Part shown: in pieces, positions 39,945 through 41,345 of the stretch
Layout: every line of letters starts with the position of its first letter
Position numbering within the stretch: position 1 is the stretch's first letter
NCBI RefSeq assembly: GCF_000090795.2
Contig: NW_003546517.1
Span: forward strand, 1 to 41,345
Length of the DNA stretch: 41,345 bases
Reading direction: 5' to 3'
Origin: Amphimedon queenslandica
Lineage: Eukaryota > Porifera > Demospongiae > Haplosclerida > Niphatidae
Translations under genes and position numbers: made by a program
The notes under the pieces: model-generated
Seen by the model: the letters and a program-made list of their open reading frames with translations, nothing else
The model's database searches: none
What the model was told of the DNA's origin: nothing

Positions 39945-41160
39945 CTAATAGTCTACAACAAAATACGTAAGACACTTTGTGAACTCCCAAAATTCTATTT
40001 TAAATACTTCAATGCTAAGTTTTCGATAATGTGAAACCAATGCAGCTAAAAACTGGTGCCTCCTGCAGTGCGATAAACAACTGATCAAGAAGCTACAACA
40101 AAACATTAAGTTACGTATAATAATGAAATTAATTCAGTTAAAAGAACCTAAATTTAGAATAGCCTTTTAATATTATTGCATATTCCTATATCCAGCAAAA
40201 GTATTGCTAAATAATCAAATCATTTCCAGCTGCAATTATACGTACCTGTAAAGGAATAGGAATAGAAACATCAAAATCAAGCAATGTAAACTTACAGGCT
40301 AATAATAACAATAGCACAAACAGTAATCATGAACAAACTTTATCACCAATCACATCAACTTTTGTATTCCTTGTAAGTCCATGATACACATATACCATAT
40401 GTCAAATTATTATGGATAAAAGATATGCATGATAATCATGAAGCACTACAAATACAAAAATGCACCAATAATCCACTACATGTACAATTTGCCATACAAA
40501 ACATGTACATGCAATGCATAATCACTTTTGTATATCACAAACATAAAATACAAACAACTAACAATATACATGCACTAGGAACATCCCTTTAACCTTTTGA
40601 ATCTCTTTCCAAGTCAGACCACAATATTTAACATTATATTGTAGTCCTTGTGCCAAGTAAGTACCTGTAAAGAGTATGAATGTGACATACCAACTAATAA
40701 TGATAATGGTAGCATCTGCAATGTTTCTTAATGGATCATACATGTACATGTATCTGCATGTATTTTAGACATAATATTGCTTACTAATGCTATCCTCAGT
40801 TAAGATACTTTCATGACCTGCTGAATAAAAAATAACATTGTGTACACGAAGAATTTCAGTATGCAAACAATATTTTTTTGTTAATGAGAACGTGCACATG
40901 TCACAACAATCATCAAAAGATCAGCCGGCAAGCATTTAATATGCGCACTCCATTGATGGTAGCATCATTCAAATGTGCAACATCAGCTGGCAAGCATTAA
41001 TTTAATAATGTGCACAGCATTAATGGTAGCATTATGCACAATATCAGCTGCAAGCATTTACATATATTTAATGCGCGCAGCATGAATTGCAGGATTAACA
41101 TGCATGATGATCAGTATTATATGTACAAATTCACTGCTTAAATAATACTACATGTATAAC
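39945..41160 (-). mobile_element. Helitron copy 3, 3' tail only
   Basis: It aligns in the same orientation with 311-1560 of copy 1. Shared blocks include AAGACACTTTGT, GCCTCCTGCAG, GCTAATAATAACAATA and AAGATACTTTCATGACC. It includes the three-unit array. Similarity stops near 41160, before any coding part. So only a solo 3' tail is present, next to the Pro-rich gene just as the tail of copy 2 is. Confidence 0.82.
40919..41103 (-). repeat. Three-unit ~64-bp tandem array in Helitron 3' tail (copy 3)
   Basis: Three units with CATCAGCTGGCAAGCATT and GTGCACAGCATTAATGG-type half-motifs. It is more diverged than in copies 1 and 2. Confidence 0.8.
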
Positions 41161-41189
41161 AAGAACATAAAATATTTTAAAAAAACAAG

Positions 41190-41331
41190 ATGGAGTAGGA
41201 TTCTAGAGCAAATTTGTAAAAAAGTAATGGAAACAAGGACAAGTAGGATTCCAAACGACTGACTATCTATACCAACGAAAATCCAAAATGAAAATGCTAC
41301 TCTCGTGACGCAAATTCTACTCCACATTGTA
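41190..41331. mobile_element. Possible ~140-bp MITE
   Basis: The left end has TGGAGTAGGATTC. The right end has GAATTT-type CAAATTCTACTCCA, giving 11 of 12 pairing. It lies just past the break in Helitron copy 3. No clear duplication was seen, so this is tentative. Confidence 0.3.
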
Positions 41332-41345
41332 TTTTTAATGTCAAT

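Overview
The window is eukaryotic. It is AT-rich, has apparent introns of only about 44-50 bases, and is almost entirely transposable-element DNA with decayed coding sequence. The mix of OTU-bearing Helitrons, hAT elements, a DIRS-type tyrosine-recombinase retroelement, and DUF6589 and RecQ-like sequences points to an invertebrate animal. A sponge (demosponge) is my best guess, from the very short introns and the element mix; this is inference and no single-copy host gene confirms it.

Layout. 1-300: 5' end of a Helitron running left out of the window (copy 0, minus). 303-9915: Helitron copy 1, minus strand, with N-terminal K-rich repeats, a DUF6570-like segment, Rep (HUH/Y2), PIF1-type helicase and a C-terminal OTU protease, broken by stops and frameshifts. 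10180-15300: a decayed multi-exon transposase-like gene (minus), split by a MITE (12004-12358). That MITE was itself hit by a 2.77-kb hAT element (12359-15129, perfect 8-bp TSD), which in turn holds a TA-flanked MITE (14807-15045). 16191-16450: fragment of an RASETP-repeat protein. 16977-17073: a near-perfect hairpin. 17250-20307: a second, TTF/ZMYM-type hAT element. 20470-20850: tail of a zinc-finger protein fragment (minus). 20945-26175: a DIRS/Ngaro-like retroelement whose RT (20945-21745) and tyrosine recombinase (25081-25380) are separated by a convergent pair, a DUF6589 gene (plus) and a RecQ-like helicase (minus). 26411-36020: Helitron copy 2, plus strand, an inverted partner of copy 1, carrying a small hAT insertion and a MITE with a tRNA-like core. 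36393-39683: two divergent paralogues of a Pro-rich/RGG-rich gene on the arms of a large imperfect palindrome. 39945-41160: Helitron copy 3, a 3' tail only (minus).

How the parts relate. Nearly every coding segment carries stops or frameshifts, so this looks like a transposon graveyard with nested insertions that give a relative chronology. The most unusual items are the DUF6589/RecQ tail-to-tail cassette sitting inside a DIRS element, the palindromic Pro-rich/RGG gene pair whose outer arms end in Helitron 3' tails, a MITE carrying a Pol III-type tRNA core, and the three-unit ~64-bp array kept in all three Helitron tails. Identifications rest on motifs recognised by eye; no database search was run.
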